Shown here: in pieces, positions 1 through 9,465 of the stretch
How the letters are laid out: every line of letters begins with the position of its first letter
Numbering within the stretch: position 1 is the first letter of the stretch
Source of the DNA: Gammaproteobacteria bacterium UBA2810
Lineage (GTDB): Bacteria > Pseudomonadota > Gammaproteobacteria > Enterobacterales > Succinivibrionaceae
Direction of reading: 5' to 3'
Length of the DNA stretch: 64,000 nt
Assembly (NCBI GenBank): GCA_002351705.1
Contig: DEHC01000006.1
Span: forward strand, 4,811-68,810
Notes under the pieces: model-generated
Database searches by the model: none
What the model saw: the letters and a program-made list of their open reading frames with translations, nothing else
Told to the model about the DNA's origin: nothing
Translations under genes and position numbers: made by a program

Positions 1-313
1 TGAAGTCATCGCATGCCGCTATTGCCTTCTCGTTGTCGCCGTTCTTGTAATAGGCGTAGATCAGATCGAGCTGGATCTGCTCCGAGAGCGGGCCGTAAGG
101 GTAACGCGCATCCATGGTCTCGAGATACTTGATGGCCTCGGTAAAATCGCCGGTGTCGATGATTGCCTGGGTCTCCTGATAGAGAACCATCGGGGGCCTG
201 TCAGGAACCTCTTCCTTGATCTGCTGTGATGAGGAGCATCCGACTGTAAGGAAGCACGCACATGCCGCGGCAATCATGGCGGCAGCTGTTCCTGAACTTA
301 TTTTTTTCAGCAT
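1..313 (-). CDS. bamD: Outer membrane protein assembly factor BamD (N-terminal part, cut by window edge)
   Basis: Reading leftwards from the ATG at 313, the product starts with a lipoprotein signal peptide (basic MLKK, an Ala-rich core, lipobox T-V-G-C with the acylated Cys near residue 27). The mature part matches BamD: 'PPMVLYQ', then 'RYPYGPLSEQIQLDLIYAY', the first TPR repeat. BamD is the essential periplasmic lipoprotein of the Bam complex that folds outer membrane beta-barrels. About 104 codons are visible; the C-terminal TPRs lie off the window. A second Bam lipoprotein, BamB, is encoded at 39696. Identification rests on the conserved TPR1 motif and the lipobox. Confidence 0.9.
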   Translation of the reverse strand, partial: MLKKISSGTAAAMIAAACACFLTVGCSSSQQIKEEVPDRPPMVLYQETQAIIDTGDFTEAIKYLETMDARYPYGPLSEQIQLDLIYAYYKNGDNEKAIAACDDF

Positions 314-402
314 TCTGGGTTACCGGATCAGCAAATATTCTCAAGATAGATTGCCTAATTGTAGCATGTTTTACAGCCAGCCTGATCACGAAACTTCAGT
401 AC

Positions 403-431
403 AAAAAAAGGGAAGCCCTGAGGCCTCCCTT
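403..431 (-). terminator. Rho-independent terminator of the trp operon
   Basis: On the minus strand, 28 bases after the trpA stop, a 10-bp stem (422-431 with 408-417, one G-U pair, loop of 4) is followed by seven U residues. This ends the trp transcript before the oppositely placed bamD promoter region. Confidence 0.85.
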
Positions 432-458
432 CAGTACTGTTTTACTCAATTCCGGGCA

Positions 459-1280
459 TCAGGCCCTGGTTGCATCCTTCATCGCCCTGGTGAAGGAGGC
501 AAGCTCACTCATGAGCTTCTTGTGATCGCCGAGATTCTCCTCGATGATCTTGACTACCGCGGAGCCGCTGATTGCACCGTCAGCGCCGTCCTTAATGGCG
601 GCCCTGACCTGCTCCGGCTCGCTGATGCCGAATCCGAGCAGGCAGGGGGCGGAGTTGTTCTTCCTCAGGATATCCATGACATGGGCTACCGGGCGGTGCG
701 CTGCCATGCCGGTGCCGGTAACACCGGCCCTCGAGAGAAGGTAGGTATAGCCGCGGCTGTACTTCGCGACTGCCTCAAGCACGTAGTCGGAGGCGTTGGG
801 CGGGGCAATGAAGATCTGATCGATGCCGTACTTCTCGGCGCACTCCTTCCAGGGATCATTGCCGAACTCGTACATGACGACCGGAACATCGGCAACCAGG
901 ATTGAGTCGACTCCGGACTCGGCCGCGGTCCTGTAGAACTTGTCGATGCCAGGCGCATAGACAAGGTTGACGTACATCAGGAGCCCTATCGGGGTCTCGG
1001 GATATTTGTCGCGGATCCTCTTTATGGCCTCGAAGCACATCGGGGGAGTGACTCCTGCGGTGATGGCCCTGTGGTCAGAAACCTGGATTACCGGGCCGTC
1101 AGAGCCCGGATCGGAGAACGGGATCCCGAGCTCAAGCGCATCTGCTCCGTTCTCAATCAGGGTGCTCATAATCTCTACAGATGTCTCGATATCCGGATCG
1201 CCTACAACGACAAACGGAACAAAAGCCCCTTCATTCTTTTCCTTCAGCTTTCTGAAGAGATTCTCATAGCGTGCTGTCAT
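459..1280 (-). CDS. trpA: Tryptophan synthase alpha subunit
   Basis: The 273-residue TIM-barrel protein splits indole-3-glycerol phosphate into indole and glyceraldehyde-3-phosphate and passes indole through a tunnel to TrpB. The catalytic Glu is in 'ALELGIPFSDP' and the catalytic Asp in 'GSDGP'; the E. coli protein has 'LADGP' at this second site. The phosphate-binding stretch 'LLGFGIS' and 'GAISGSA' are present. The length is close to the usual 268. The ATG overlaps the trpB stop codon by one base, the typical coupled arrangement. It is the last gene of the trp operon and a terminator follows. Confidence 0.97.
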   Translation of the reverse strand: MTARYENLFRKLKEKNEGAFVPFVVVGDPDIETSVEIMSTLIENGADALELGIPFSDPGSDGPVIQVSDHRAITAGVTPPMCFEAIKRIRDKYPETPIGLLMYVNLVYAPGIDKFYRTAAESGVDSILVADVPVVMYEFGNDPWKECAEKYGIDQIFIAPPNASDYVLEAVAKYSRGYTYLLSRAGVTGTGMAAHRPVAHVMDILRKNNSAPCLLGFGISEPEQVRAAIKDGADGAISGSAVVKIIEENLGDHKKLMSELASFTRAMKDATRA

Positions 1281-2476
1281 CAGAACTGCCCTCTGTCTTT
1301 GAGTATTTTACCGACGGTGAAAATGTCCTTGTCTCCGCGTCCGGAGAGATTGACCAGGAAGGTCTGCTTCTTCTCAGGATCCTGCCTTGCGAGCTTCAGC
1401 GCATAGGCAAGGGCGTGGGATGACTCAAGGGCCGGAACTATTCCTTCCTTTCTTGAGAGCTCCATGAAGGCGTTGAGCGCCTCGTCATCAGTGACACTGT
1501 CGTACTTGACCCTGCCGATGCTCTGCAGATATGCATGCTCGGGTCCGACGGAAGGGAAATCAAGCCCTGCGGATACGGAGTGTGACTCCTGGATCTGGCC
1601 GTACTCATCCTGAAGATTGAGGGACTTGGCTCCGAAGAATATTCCTTCCTTGCCCTTCTCGAGGGTTGCACCGTGGAACTTGGTGTCAAGGCCGTATCCG
1701 GCAGGCTCAACGCCATAGAGCTTGACGTCCTTCTCCTTGAGGAAGTCAGTGAAGATGCCGATGGAGTTGGAGCCGCCGCCGACGCATGCGAAAACCGCGT
1801 CAGGAAGACGTCCGTCCTCCTTCTCCATGAACTGCCTCTTGGCCTCCTCGCCGATAATCTTCTGGAACTCCTTCACTATGGTCGGGAAAGGATGCGGACC
1901 TGCCGCGGTGCCGAGCATGTAATGGGTGTTCTCGAAGCTGCCTGCCCAGTCGCGGAGCGCCTCGTTGCAGGCCTCCTTCAGTGTGCCGACTCCGGTGGTT
2001 ACAGGAACGACCTCAGCCCCCATGAGCCTCATTCTGAAGACATTGGGCTCCTGACGCTTGACGTCGGTGATGCCCATGTAGATCCTGCACTTGAATCCGA
2101 AAAGCGCGCAGACAATTGCTGTTGCAACGCCGTGCTGTCCGGCGCCGGTCTCGGCGATGATTCTGGTCTTGCCCATTCTCCTTGCAAGGAGGGCCTGACC
2201 GAGTACCTGGTTGGTCTTGTGGGCGCCGCCGTGGAGAAGATCCTCTCTCTTGAGGTAGATCCTGGTGTTGGTGCCCTTGGTGATATTCCTGCAGAGGGTA
2301 ATCGGAGTGGGACGGCCTGCGTAATTGTGCATCAGGTCATTGAGCTCGGCCCTGAATGCGGGGTCATCCTTTGCCTCGACGAAGGCCTTCTCAAGCTGGA
2401 GCAGGGCAGGAATGAGGATTTCTCCCACGTACATTCCGCCGTACTGCCCGAAGAACGGATTCAACAGTGTTTTCAT
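1280..2476 (-). CDS. trpB: Tryptophan synthase beta subunit
   Basis: This 398-residue PLP enzyme condenses indole with serine to give tryptophan. The PLP lysine lies in 'HGGAHKTNQ', the catalytic Glu region in 'AETGAGQHG', and the phosphate-binding glycine loop is '[10 protein letters not shown]'. The start '[14 protein letters not shown]' matches the usual N terminus. A 54-base gap separates it from trpCF, the only real gap inside the operon; it holds a GGAAG ribosome site and a -10-like hexamer (see 2515). TrpB and TrpA form the alpha2beta2 complex. Confidence 0.98.
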   Translation of the reverse strand: MKTLLNPFFGQYGGMYVGEILIPALLQLEKAFVEAKDDPAFRAELNDLMHNYAGRPTPITLCRNITKGTNTRIYLKREDLLHGGAHKTNQVLGQALLARRMGKTRIIAETGAGQHGVATAIVCALFGFKCRIYMGITDVKRQEPNVFRMRLMGAEVVPVTTGVGTLKEACNEALRDWAGSFENTHYMLGTAAGPHPFPTIVKEFQKIIGEEAKRQFMEKEDGRLPDAVFACVGGGSNSIGIFTDFLKEKDVKLYGVEPAGYGLDTKFHGATLEKGKEGIFFGAKSLNLQDEYGQIQESHSVSAGLDFPSVGPEHAYLQSIGRVKYDSVTDDEALNAFMELSRKEGIVPALESSHALAYALKLARQDPEKKQTFLVNLSGRGDKDIFTVGKILKDRGQF

Positions 2477-2514
2477 ACTTAACTATACTTCCTTGTCTTA
2501 TCAGTCTGGCTGAT

Positions 2515-2520
2515 ATTATA
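2515..2520 (-). promoter_or_regulatory. Candidate internal -10 element upstream of trpB
   Basis: TATAAT on the minus strand in the trpCF-trpB gap, about 40 bases before the trpB start. There is no convincing -35 at 16-18 bp. It could be a weak internal trp promoter, as known in enteric trp operons, or chance. Confidence 0.25.
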
Positions 2521-2530
2521 TTTGCAAATC

Positions 2531-3958
2531 CTAATAAACTCTGAGCCTCGCGAAAACAGCCCTGAGCGCGTCCTCTGACTTGATGCCGGGTCTCTCCTCA
2601 ACCCTTGAGTTGAAATCAAGCCCGTACGCGCCGGCCTTTGCCGCCTCCGCGCAGTTCTCTGCTCCCAGGCCGCCGGCGATGAGGCACTTAGAGAGATCAT
2701 GCCCCTTCAGTATGTCAGTGCCGAACGACTCGCCGGTGCCGCCGAAGCCGCTGCCGTTTTTGGTATCCAGCACTATCCTGTCCGCACAGGCGTATGCTCT
2801 CACCTGTTCCTCAGGGAACGATCCGGCAACAGGGACAGCCTTCCAGATCTCTGTCCCCTCAGGAACCGCCTTCCGGAGCTCCGCAATATAGTCAGGAGTC
2901 TCGCTCCCGTGGAGCTGCACAGCGGAGAAGCCGTGCTTCCTGACTGTACCGGCAACTGCCTCCAGCGGGGCATTCACCGTTACGGCGCAGTACCTGAGGT
3001 TCTGCCCGCTTTCCCTGGTGCCCGCCATGACAGCATCTATGTTCTCATCCCTCACGAACCTCGGTGACTTCTCCGCGAGGATGATTCCTCCGTAGACGGC
3101 ACCGCACTCAGCGGCGAGCGCTGCGTCTGAGGCCCTCGTGAGGCCGCAGACCTTGTTGTTGCCGAAAACGAGCCTCCTCTCCTCAAGATCGATATCGCCT
3201 GACGCGGTAAGACTTGAGCCGACAAGGAACGCGTCAGCGTATACCGACATTTCCCTTGCCTGCGAGTTCTCGGTGAGCCCCGACTCGGCTACTGCGACGC
3301 GGTCCGCAGGGATCAGCGATCCCCAGTTTCTGGTGTTGTCAAGGCTGACCTTGAGGGTCCTGAGGTTGCGGTTGTTGATGCCGATGATGTCAGCGCCGAG
3401 CTCCACCGCAAGCCTGGTCTCGTCCTCTGTGCTCGCCTCCGTAAGGACATCGAGCCCCAGGGACTCCGCGATCTTCCTGAAGGCGAGGTACGCATCGGGC
3501 GTCAGTATCGAGAGCATCAGGAGTACGGCTGACGCCCCGTATTTCCTCGCAAGGAAAATCTGGTACTCGTCAACCACAAAGTCCTTATAGAGGATCGGGA
3601 GGCTCACCGCATCCGACACCTCACGGACATACTCAGGCTTTCCCTGGAAAAAGGCCTCGTTGGCAAGCACCGATATGGCGGAGGCGAACCTGGTGTAGGT
3701 CCGTGCAATCCCCGCAGGATCAAAGCACGATCTGATCATGCCCTTGGAGGGCGACGCCTTCTTGCACTCCATGATGAAGCGCATGCCGCGGCCTTCAGAA
3801 CGCAGCGCCTCGCGGAAATTGCGGCTGTTGCGCCTGAGGCTTCCCTCGAATGTGCCAAGAGGCTCGGTGCCCTTGCGCTTTTCCACCCAGTCAAGACGCT
3901 CGTTCACAATCTTGTCGAGAACGGTATCCTTGATGGACGGGACATTGATTATCTGCAT
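2531..3958 (-). CDS. trpC: Bifunctional indole-3-glycerol phosphate synthase / phosphoribosylanthranilate isomerase
   Basis: This 475-residue fusion carries two TIM barrels, as in enterobacterial TrpC. Residues 1 to about 255 are indole-3-glycerol phosphate synthase, with 'FIMECKKASPSKG' supplying the catalytic Glu and Lys and 'ESGL' binding phosphate. Residues about 258-475 are phosphoribosylanthranilate isomerase (TrpF), with the catalytic Cys in 'KVCGLTR' and 'GLDFNSRVE..PGIK' at the end. It catalyses two consecutive steps between TrpD and TrpAB. One base separates its ATG from the trpD stop, so translation is probably coupled. Confidence 0.97.
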   Translation of the reverse strand: MQIINVPSIKDTVLDKIVNERLDWVEKRKGTEPLGTFEGSLRRNSRNFREALRSEGRGMRFIMECKKASPSKGMIRSCFDPAGIARTYTRFASAISVLANEAFFQGKPEYVREVSDAVSLPILYKDFVVDEYQIFLARKYGASAVLLMLSILTPDAYLAFRKIAESLGLDVLTEASTEDETRLAVELGADIIGINNRNLRTLKVSLDNTRNWGSLIPADRVAVAESGLTENSQAREMSVYADAFLVGSSLTASGDIDLEERRLVFGNNKVCGLTRASDAALAAECGAVYGGIILAEKSPRFVRDENIDAVMAGTRESGQNLRYCAVTVNAPLEAVAGTVRKHGFSAVQLHGSETPDYIAELRKAVPEGTEIWKAVPVAGSFPEEQVRAYACADRIVLDTKNGSGFGGTGESFGTDILKGHDLSKCLIAGGLGAENCAEAAKAGAYGLDFNSRVEERPGIKSEDALRAVFARLRVY

Positions 3959-3959
3959 C

Positions 3960-4979
3960 TTACCTGCCGTTGCTCATCTCAGCAAAGCGGTGCAGGCGGT
4001 CAATAGCCTTACCGCACTTAAGGGTATCCATGGCCATCGAGGCGCCTTCCTTCAGCGAGCCTGCCTTTCCGGAAAGGAGGAGCAGTGCCGCGGTGTTGGC
4101 CGCGATTGCGGCGTTCTGTCCGTCAGTTCCCTTTCCTGAAAGGATCCGCTCGGTAATAGCGCGGTTCTCCTCAGGTTCGCCGCCTTCAATCTCCTTCTGG
4201 TCATAGCGCTTCAGGCCGAAATCCTCCGGCGTGATGCGGTACTCGGTAATTGAGTGATCCTCATGCAGCTCCGCGACGTAGGTGGTGTCGGAGATTGAAA
4301 CCTCATCAAGCCCGGAACCGTTGATTACGAGAGCCTTCCTGATGCCGATCTTCATGAGAGTCCTCGCAAGGACAGCGCAGAGCTTCGGGTCGTAGACGCC
4401 CAGGAGAATGAAGTCCTCATGGGCAGGATTGATCAGCGGTCCGAGGATATTGAAAATGGTCCTGGTGCCGAGGGCCTTTCTGACCGGCCCTACGTACTTC
4501 ATCGCGCTGTGGTAGAGCTGGGCGAAGAAGAAAGTGACGTGGAGCTCGTCCAGGCACTTCCTTGCTGTTTCCGGCGACATCCTGAGGTTGACGCCGCAGG
4601 ACTCCAGAAGGTCAGCGGCGCCGGTCTTCGATGATACCGATCTGTTGCCATGCTTCGCGACGGAAACGCCGAGCTCGGCTGCGACAAATGCCGAGGTGGT
4701 GGAGATATTGATGGAGTGCGCGCCGTCACCGCCGGTTCCGACGATCTCTCCGAAGCTGTAGTCAGGTCTCGGGAACGCAAGAGCCTTGTCGAGAAGGGTA
4801 AGCGCTGCGCCTGAAATCTCGTCAGGAGTCTCGCCGTTCATTTTCATTGCGGTCAGGACCGAGGCGATAAGGCACGGATCGAGCGAGCCTGAGAGTATTT
4901 CGTTGAACAGGGTGCGGCTCTCGTCAAATGAAAGATTCTCACCCCTGTACAGTTTTTCTGCTAGCTGATGCATAATCAC
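3960..4979 (-). CDS. trpD: Anthranilate phosphoribosyltransferase
   Basis: The product (up to 339 residues) transfers phosphoribose from PRPP to anthranilate. The PRPP loop '[13 protein letters not shown]' and '[18 protein letters not shown]' are intact, and the glycosyltransferase family 3 N-terminal helical domain is present. Unlike E. coli, where trpG and trpD are fused, the amidotransferase here is a separate gene just upstream. The start is either GTG at 4979, overlapping the trpG stop as GTGA, or ATG at 4973; a GGGGA ribosome site serves both. Confidence 0.96.
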   Translation of the reverse strand: MIMHQLAEKLYRGENLSFDESRTLFNEILSGSLDPCLIASVLTAMKMNGETPDEISGAALTLLDKALAFPRPDYSFGEIVGTGGDGAHSINISTTSAFVAAELGVSVAKHGNRSVSSKTGAADLLESCGVNLRMSPETARKCLDELHVTFFFAQLYHSAMKYVGPVRKALGTRTIFNILGPLINPAHEDFILLGVYDPKLCAVLARTLMKIGIRKALVINGSGLDEVSISDTTYVAELHEDHSITEYRITPEDFGLKRYDQKEIEGGEPEENRAITERILSGKGTDGQNAAIAANTAALLLLSGKAGSLKEGASMAMDTLKCGKAIDRLHRFAEMSNGR

Positions 4980-5566
4980 TTGTTCCCCGTTAAAAATTCA
5001 ATTGTCTGTGTCAGAAGCTGAGCGCCGTCCTTTGTCATTATTGACTCGGGATGGAACTGGAACCCGACTACGCGGTCCTTCCTGTTGAGGACGGACATGA
5101 CCATGCCCTGGAAGTCAGCCATGACCTCGAGGCTGGGCGGCACATAGGTGGCAACGAGCGAGTGGTACCTGGCAACGGGCATGGGGTTCTGCAGCCCGCT
5201 GAACATGTCCTTACCGCAGTGGGTGATTCTCGAGACCTTGCCGTGGACTATCTCGCCTGCGGGACCTACGGTTCCGCCGTAGTACTCGCAGATTGCCTGA
5301 TGGCCCAGGCAGACGCCGATGATCGGGAATTTTCCGTGCGCAAGATCAATGAGCCTCGGCATGCAGCCGGCCTCTGAGGGAAGGCCGGGCCCCGGTGAGA
5401 GGACCAGAAGCGGATGCCCTCCGTCCTTTTCCATCCTGGTAATGATGTCCTCTGCCGGGATGTCGTTGCGGTAAATCTCGACCTCATGCCCAAGTGATCG
5501 GAGCAGGTCCACCAGGTTGTAGGTGAACGAGTCGAAATTGTCGAGCAGAAATACCTTGTCAGACAT
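4976..5566 (-). CDS. trpG: Anthranilate synthase glutamine amidotransferase component
   Basis: This 196-residue class I glutamine amidotransferase supplies ammonia to TrpE. The nucleophile Cys is in 'GVCLGHQA', and the His-Glu pair is in 'FQFHPESI'. '[11 protein letters not shown]' marks the N terminus. I chose the ATG at 5566 because a GGGGAG ribosome site precedes it by 8 bases and homologues start here; an in-frame ATG at 5587 lies further inside trpE. The gene overlaps the end of trpE by 8 bases, so TrpE and TrpG are probably made in equal amounts. Confidence 0.96.
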   Translation of the reverse strand: MSDKVFLLDNFDSFTYNLVDLLRSLGHEVEIYRNDIPAEDIITRMEKDGGHPLLVLSPGPGLPSEAGCMPRLIDLAHGKFPIIGVCLGHQAICEYYGGTVGPAGEIVHGKVSRITHCGKDMFSGLQNPMPVARYHSLVATYVPPSLEVMADFQGMVMSVLNRKDRVVGFQFHPESIMTKDGAQLLTQTIEFLTGNK

Positions 5567-7136
5567 GCTTAATCTCCCCCGGTTCAAAGCCGTTTGCCTC
5601 TGCTATTGCCTTAATTACCGCGGCCGCCTTGTTTCTGGTCTCGTTCGCCTCATTCTGCGGGACGGAGTCGAAGACAATTCCGGCGCCGGCCTGGATGTAG
5701 GCCATTCCGTTCTTCACGAATGCCGAGCGGATGACTATGCAGGTGTCCATGTCGCCTTCCCCGGTGATGTAGCCGATGGCCCCGCCATAGCTTCCGCGCC
5801 TCTCGCCCTCGGCCTCCCTGATGAGCTCGGTGGCCCTGATCTTCGGGGATCCGGTAAGCGTGCCCATGTTCATGCAGGCCTGATAGGCGTTGAGGGCGTC
5901 AAGATCCTCCCTGAGCTCACCTACCACGTGCGAGACAAGGTGCATTACCTGGCTGTAGCGGTCAACCTTAAGAAGATCCGTGAGGTGCCTGGTGCCGGGC
6001 CTCGATATTCTCGCGATGTCGTTTCTTGCCAGATCAACGAGCATCAGGTGCTCGGTTGTCTCCTTGAGGTCCATGCGCATGTCAAGCTCAATCTTGCCGT
6101 CAAGATCAAGATCGATCTTCCCGTCGGGAGCTAATCCTCTTCTCTTGGTTCCGGCAATCGGGTACATCTCGACCTGGCGGGTTGCGGACGTATACTTCAC
6201 CGAGCTCTCCGGCGATGCGCCGAAGATAGTGAAGTCGCGGTCGTTCTGGAAGAACATGTAGGGGCTGGGGTTGGTTTCCTTGAGGGTCCTGTAGGCCTTG
6301 TAGCAGTCAGGGCAGGTAAGGCTGAAAATCCTTGAGGGGACCACCTGGAAAATGTCGCCCCTTCTGATGTTTCCCTTGAGCTTCTCGACGATGCGGCAGA
6401 ACTCGCCGTCCTGGAGGTTGACCCGGAGCTCCGGGACAAAACTGCCGTCATCCGGATCAGACTCGCGGTCCTCGCCGCTCCTGCAGACCGAGTCAATTTC
6501 CTCAATCCTCTTTTCTATCCTTGCCTGTTCCCCGGCGGTGTCATCGCCGCTGAAGAGGAAGCCCCTGATTTCAGCTGTTTTCTTCAGGTGATCAACATGA
6601 ACCGTGGTCTCGGGCAGGTAAAAGCAGTAGTCGGGGCAGGTGTTGCTGCTGTCCCTGATTTCCGGAAGCTTTTCGAAAGATGCGATGAGATCGTAGCTGA
6701 AGCATCCGCCCAGAATGAGGTCATCATGATCATTGCATTCAATCTTATTGATGGCGGTCCTGAGGCAGTCGAATACCGATACGGCCTTGAGCCTCGAGTC
6801 CTCGTCTAGTCCTGCGGGGAGGGCAGGGTAGCTGACGGTGAGGACATTTCCCGTGATTGAGCAGGACGCCTCTTCGGGTGAGTTTGCGGCAATTGCCTTT
6901 ATGGCGTTGAGGCCGTTGCCGGTGAGGGCCTCAGCCGTGACCGTTCTGCCGCTGCAGGTGAACCTGACTGCCGTGCTGACCAGAAGCTCGCTCTTTGTTC
7001 CGGCCTTGCTGTTTATCTCCGCCGACTCAAGAAGCATGGTATTGTCGTGAGCTTTGGTCAGACTGTGAAACAGGGTGAGTGGATCGGCCCTGTATACCGT
7101 ATCCTTCCTGAGCTCTTCGCTTTTCCTGTCTGTCAT
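5559..7136 (-). CDS. trpE: Anthranilate synthase component I
   Basis: This 525-residue chorismate-using enzyme makes anthranilate with ammonia from TrpG. The N-terminal '[11 protein letters not shown]' contains the LLES element that binds feedback-inhibiting tryptophan. The C-terminal chorismate domain has 'IFQVVPSR', 'PSPYMFF', 'FGASPES', 'PIAGTKRRG', 'LVDLARND', 'GSPKIRA' and 'AGAGIV'. An open frame runs upstream to 7262 through the attenuator, but ATG 7136 has an AGAGGA ribosome site and homologous length, so the upstream part is leader RNA. It is the first structural gene after the trpL attenuator. Confidence 0.97.
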   Translation of the reverse strand: MTDRKSEELRKDTVYRADPLTLFHSLTKAHDNTMLLESAEINSKAGTKSELLVSTAVRFTCSGRTVTAEALTGNGLNAIKAIAANSPEEASCSITGNVLTVSYPALPAGLDEDSRLKAVSVFDCLRTAINKIECNDHDDLILGGCFSYDLIASFEKLPEIRDSSNTCPDYCFYLPETTVHVDHLKKTAEIRGFLFSGDDTAGEQARIEKRIEEIDSVCRSGEDRESDPDDGSFVPELRVNLQDGEFCRIVEKLKGNIRRGDIFQVVPSRIFSLTCPDCYKAYRTLKETNPSPYMFFQNDRDFTIFGASPESSVKYTSATRQVEMYPIAGTKRRGLAPDGKIDLDLDGKIELDMRMDLKETTEHLMLVDLARNDIARISRPGTRHLTDLLKVDRYSQVMHLVSHVVGELREDLDALNAYQACMNMGTLTGSPKIRATELIREAEGERRGSYGGAIGYITGEGDMDTCIVIRSAFVKNGMAYIQAGAGIVFDSVPQNEANETRNKAAAVIKAIAEANGFEPGEIKHV

Positions 7137-7196
7137 TTCCGTTTCCTCTTTTCTGCCGGCCGCCTGGTACCCCTGCAGAGCTTCCGCGGCCTGAGC

Positions 7197-7225
7197 AAAA
7201 AAAAGGAAGCCCGCTTTCGCGGGCT
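7197..7225 (-). terminator. trp attenuator terminator hairpin
   Basis: On the minus strand a 7-bp GC-rich stem (7219-7225 with 7208-7214, loop of 4) runs into eight U residues, 60 bases before trpE. A competing antiterminator is visible: 8 bases right after the trpL stop, including GCGGGT (about 7277-7284), can pair with the 5' arm of this stem (two G-U pairs). A 1:2 pairing CAGCT (7308-7312) with AGCTG (7272-7276) overlaps the Trp codons. This is the classical ribosome-stalling attenuator layout. Confidence 0.9.
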
Positions 7226-7284
7226 CCCTTCGATTGTTTAATGTTGCATGACACATGGACACAGCGAATCGCAGCTACCCGCAA

Positions 7285-7332
7285 TCAAAACAGAGTACGC
7301 CACCACCAGCTGATAACAAATCCAGATGCCAT
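7285..7332 (-). CDS. trpL: trp operon leader peptide TrpL
   Basis: A 15-codon ORF, sequence MASGFVISWWWRTLF, sits between the trp promoter and the attenuator. It has three consecutive Trp codons (TGG TGG TGG) and a GGAGA ribosome site about 9 bases before the ATG. When charged tRNA-Trp is scarce, the ribosome should stall on these codons, free the antiterminator segment after the stop and allow transcription into trpE. E. coli TrpL has two Trp codons; here there are three. The peptide itself probably has no function. Confidence 0.92.
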   Translation of the reverse strand: MASGFVISWWWRTLF

Positions 7333-7358
7333 TTTTGAAATCTCCAAAATCTGACCTG

Positions 7359-7388
7359 ATTATATTATCGATTCCGTTAAATGTGCAA
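7359..7388 (-). promoter_or_regulatory. Promoter of the trp operon
   Basis: On the minus strand TTGCAC (7383-7388) and TATAAT (7359-7364) are separated by 18 bp. Transcription would start near 7352, about 20 bases before the trpL ATG. I see no clear TrpR operator overlapping it, so attenuation may be the main control. Confidence 0.8.
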
Positions 7389-7543
7389 ACGCTTTTTTCA
7401 TTTTTTGATGCTGGCTCAATGTCAGCAGCAGAAATTAAAGATACGCACTCCCTTCCATCAGGCAGCGGCAGCAGCCCGTAGTGCAGTGTGAGATAATCTT
7501 TCTGCTTTATTCGGAAGGCGTTTCGGCGCGGGGCATAATTCGC

Positions 7544-9454
7544 ATGGACACAAGAGAGAGGACAGCTGCCGTGAAATACGGCCCGCTGCTTGCCGCCGCA
7601 TCAGCGGCCTTCATAATCTTCATCTTCGAGCCTCTTTCGCGCGGCGGCGCCCCGGGGTTCGACGCCTCGGTTTTTGCGGCAATAGGCCACATGATTTCGG
7701 AAGGATTTGTCCTTTACCGCGACATGATCGACATCAAGGGGCCCGGGATATTCCTTGCGGACGCGGCCTGCATCACGCTCGGCGGATTTGCTGGCATTGC
7801 GGCAGCGGAGGCTGCCTTGTTTTTCGCCGGCACACTCTCCCTTGTCTATGCCGCGAGAAGGCTCTCCATGTCCGGAGCCGCTGTGGTATGCGCGCTCTTC
7901 CTCCTGCTCCCGTTCTATCTTACAAGGTATTTCTACGGGAATATGACCGAGGACTGGGCCTTCTCCCTCGCGCTCTGCTCGCTTTATCCCGCCGTGAGGA
8001 TGCTCGATCCGGCGCAGGATGCGTCCCTTCCCCGGGCTGCCGTAAAGGCTGCATCTGAGCACGGTCTTTCTGGGGAGTTTACGCCGTTTGCCTTTGCGGC
8101 TCTCTTTTCAGCTCTGATGTTCACGGCCGCCTCTATGCGGCTTAACAACGGGGCATTCTTCGGGGCAGAGTTCCTCGCAGTCATGCTCTCCCTGGTATCA
8201 TCAGGGAGGTTCATGAGGGCCGCCTCCATTGCGGCAGTATCCGCACTCACGTTCCTGGCGCTCTCAGGCTGCTGCGCCCTTTATTTCCACTCTGAGGGCG
8301 TCCTCGATGAGCTCGTCTATTACTCATTCGGGATATTTTTCGGCGGCGGCTACGGTAGCGGCGGCTCGGGCCTCAGCCCCTCGGTCGGCATAGTGGGCTT
8401 CTTCCGCACTGGATTCTGGATACCTTTTCTTCTGACTCTCTGCCTGGTTCCCGCAAAGATCGGTAAGTGGAGAGAGGAGGACACGGAAGGAAGGTTCTGC
8501 CTGCTTCTCGTGCTCTTCTCGCTTCTTCCTTTTGCGGCAAATTCCGTATCAGGACACATCTATGATCACTATGACGAGCTGTATTTCCCTGGTACGGTAT
8601 TTGCCCTGGCCTACCTTCTTTCATTCAGACCGCTGACGGACGGCAGTCCGTCCGGCTCCGTGCCTGCAGGAGCGCTCGCCTCGTTCCTGGCATACGTCCT
8701 TATGGCTCTAGCTCTCCCCTGGAACCACCACGAGTGGACTCTGGCGCAGGTATTCGCCTGGTGGGCACTGCCTGCCGTATCCGCAGCCGCAGCATTCAGG
8801 ATCTGCAGAGCTCTCTGTTCAGGGAAGCCGGGGATGCATCTTCCGGCACTCTCAGCCGCAGGAGGAGCAGCTCTTTATATCGCTGCCCTTGTCATACCGG
8901 ATCTGGAGACCGCCCTTCAGAAGGTCCTGCTGACAGCAGGCGCGGCGTTCGCCGGGGCCGGAGCCGGAGCATTCCTCCTGCACAGAGGCAGCTCAGCGGC
9001 AGAGCAGGGCGGCAGGGCGGCAGCCCTGCCTTTCACCGCGGTCTCCGTGCTCTCTTTTATCTTCCTTCTGGGCTATTTTGAGTGGCAGGGGCGCTTCCAG
9101 TATATGCCGGAAGTCTTCTCGTCAAGGGCACGTGAGCATATCTCGGCTATCGAAAGGGAGGCTGCTCCCGGCGACCGGCTCTGGGCAGAGAGCGTCATGC
9201 CGCAGTACTACGTCTGGACAGGGCTCCTGCCGGCATCTAAATACCTGTTTTTCGACAACGTAAGCCCCGGGTATGACGTGAAGCTCGCTGTCCTTGACGA
9301 ACTGAGGAAAAATCCTCCAAAATTCATAACGGTGAAGAGGAGCTTCGAGAAAAGGCTTGAGGAAGGCACTCTTCCTGCCGGCGAGAAGGCGCTTCTTGAC
9401 TGGATTGTGCAGAATTACGAGAAAAGGATGGACGGCCTGTACGTCAGGCCCTGA
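7544..9454 (+). CDS. Polytopic membrane glycosyltransferase, GT-C / GT39-like
   Basis: This 636-residue protein has around a dozen hydrophobic segments and a short soluble C-terminal domain (last about 130 residues). Early in the protein 'FDASVFAAIGHMI' and 'YRDMIDIKGPG' match the first external loop of GT-C transferases of the RgtA-D/GT39 group, where an Asp and the 'YrD..D.KGP' signature contact the polyprenyl-phosphate sugar donor. It would transfer a sugar on the periplasmic side of the inner membrane; acceptor and sugar cannot be told. Start: ATG 7544, because the frame upstream has only GTG at 7481 near the trp control region. It lies 11 bases before nfo, probably co-transcribed. No other glycan genes are nearby. 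Confidence 0.6.
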   Translation: MDTRERTAAVKYGPLLAAASAAFIIFIFEPLSRGGAPGFDASVFAAIGHMISEGFVLYRDMIDIKGPGIFLADAACITLGGFAGIAAAEAALFFAGTLSLVYAARRLSMSGAAVVCALFLLLPFYLTRYFYGNMTEDWAFSLALCSLYPAVRMLDPAQDASLPRAAVKAASEHGLSGEFTPFAFAALFSALMFTAASMRLNNGAFFGAEFLAVMLSLVSSGRFMRAASIAAVSALTFLALSGCCALYFHSEGVLDELVYYSFGIFFGGGYGSGGSGLSPSVGIVGFFRTGFWIPFLLTLCLVPAKIGKWREEDTEGRFCLLLVLFSLLPFAANSVSGHIYDHYDELYFPGTVFALAYLLSFRPLTDGSPSGSVPAGALASFLAYVLMALALPWNHHEWTLAQVFAWWALPAVSAAAAFRICRALCSGKPGMHLPALSAAGGAALYIAALVIPDLETALQKVLLTAGAAFAGAGAGAFLLHRGSSAAEQGGRAAALPFTAVSVLSFIFLLGYFEWQGRFQYMPEVFSSRAREHISAIEREAAPGDRLWAESVMPQYYVWTGLLPASKYLFFDNVSPGYDVKLAVLDELRKNPPKFITVKRSFEKRLEEGTLPAGEKALLDWIVQNYEKRMDGLYVRP

Positions 9455-9465
9455 ACGGAGGCAGC

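Noticed and set aside
216..905. Long plus-strand frame (229 codons) across the bamD-trpA region
   Set aside because: It is antisense to trpA, has no ribosome site and its product looks like no protein; a shadow caused by GC-rich codon bias.
7137..7262. N-terminal extension of trpE up to 7262
   Set aside because: It runs through the attenuator hairpin and has no ribosome site, whereas ATG 7136 has one and fits homologues.
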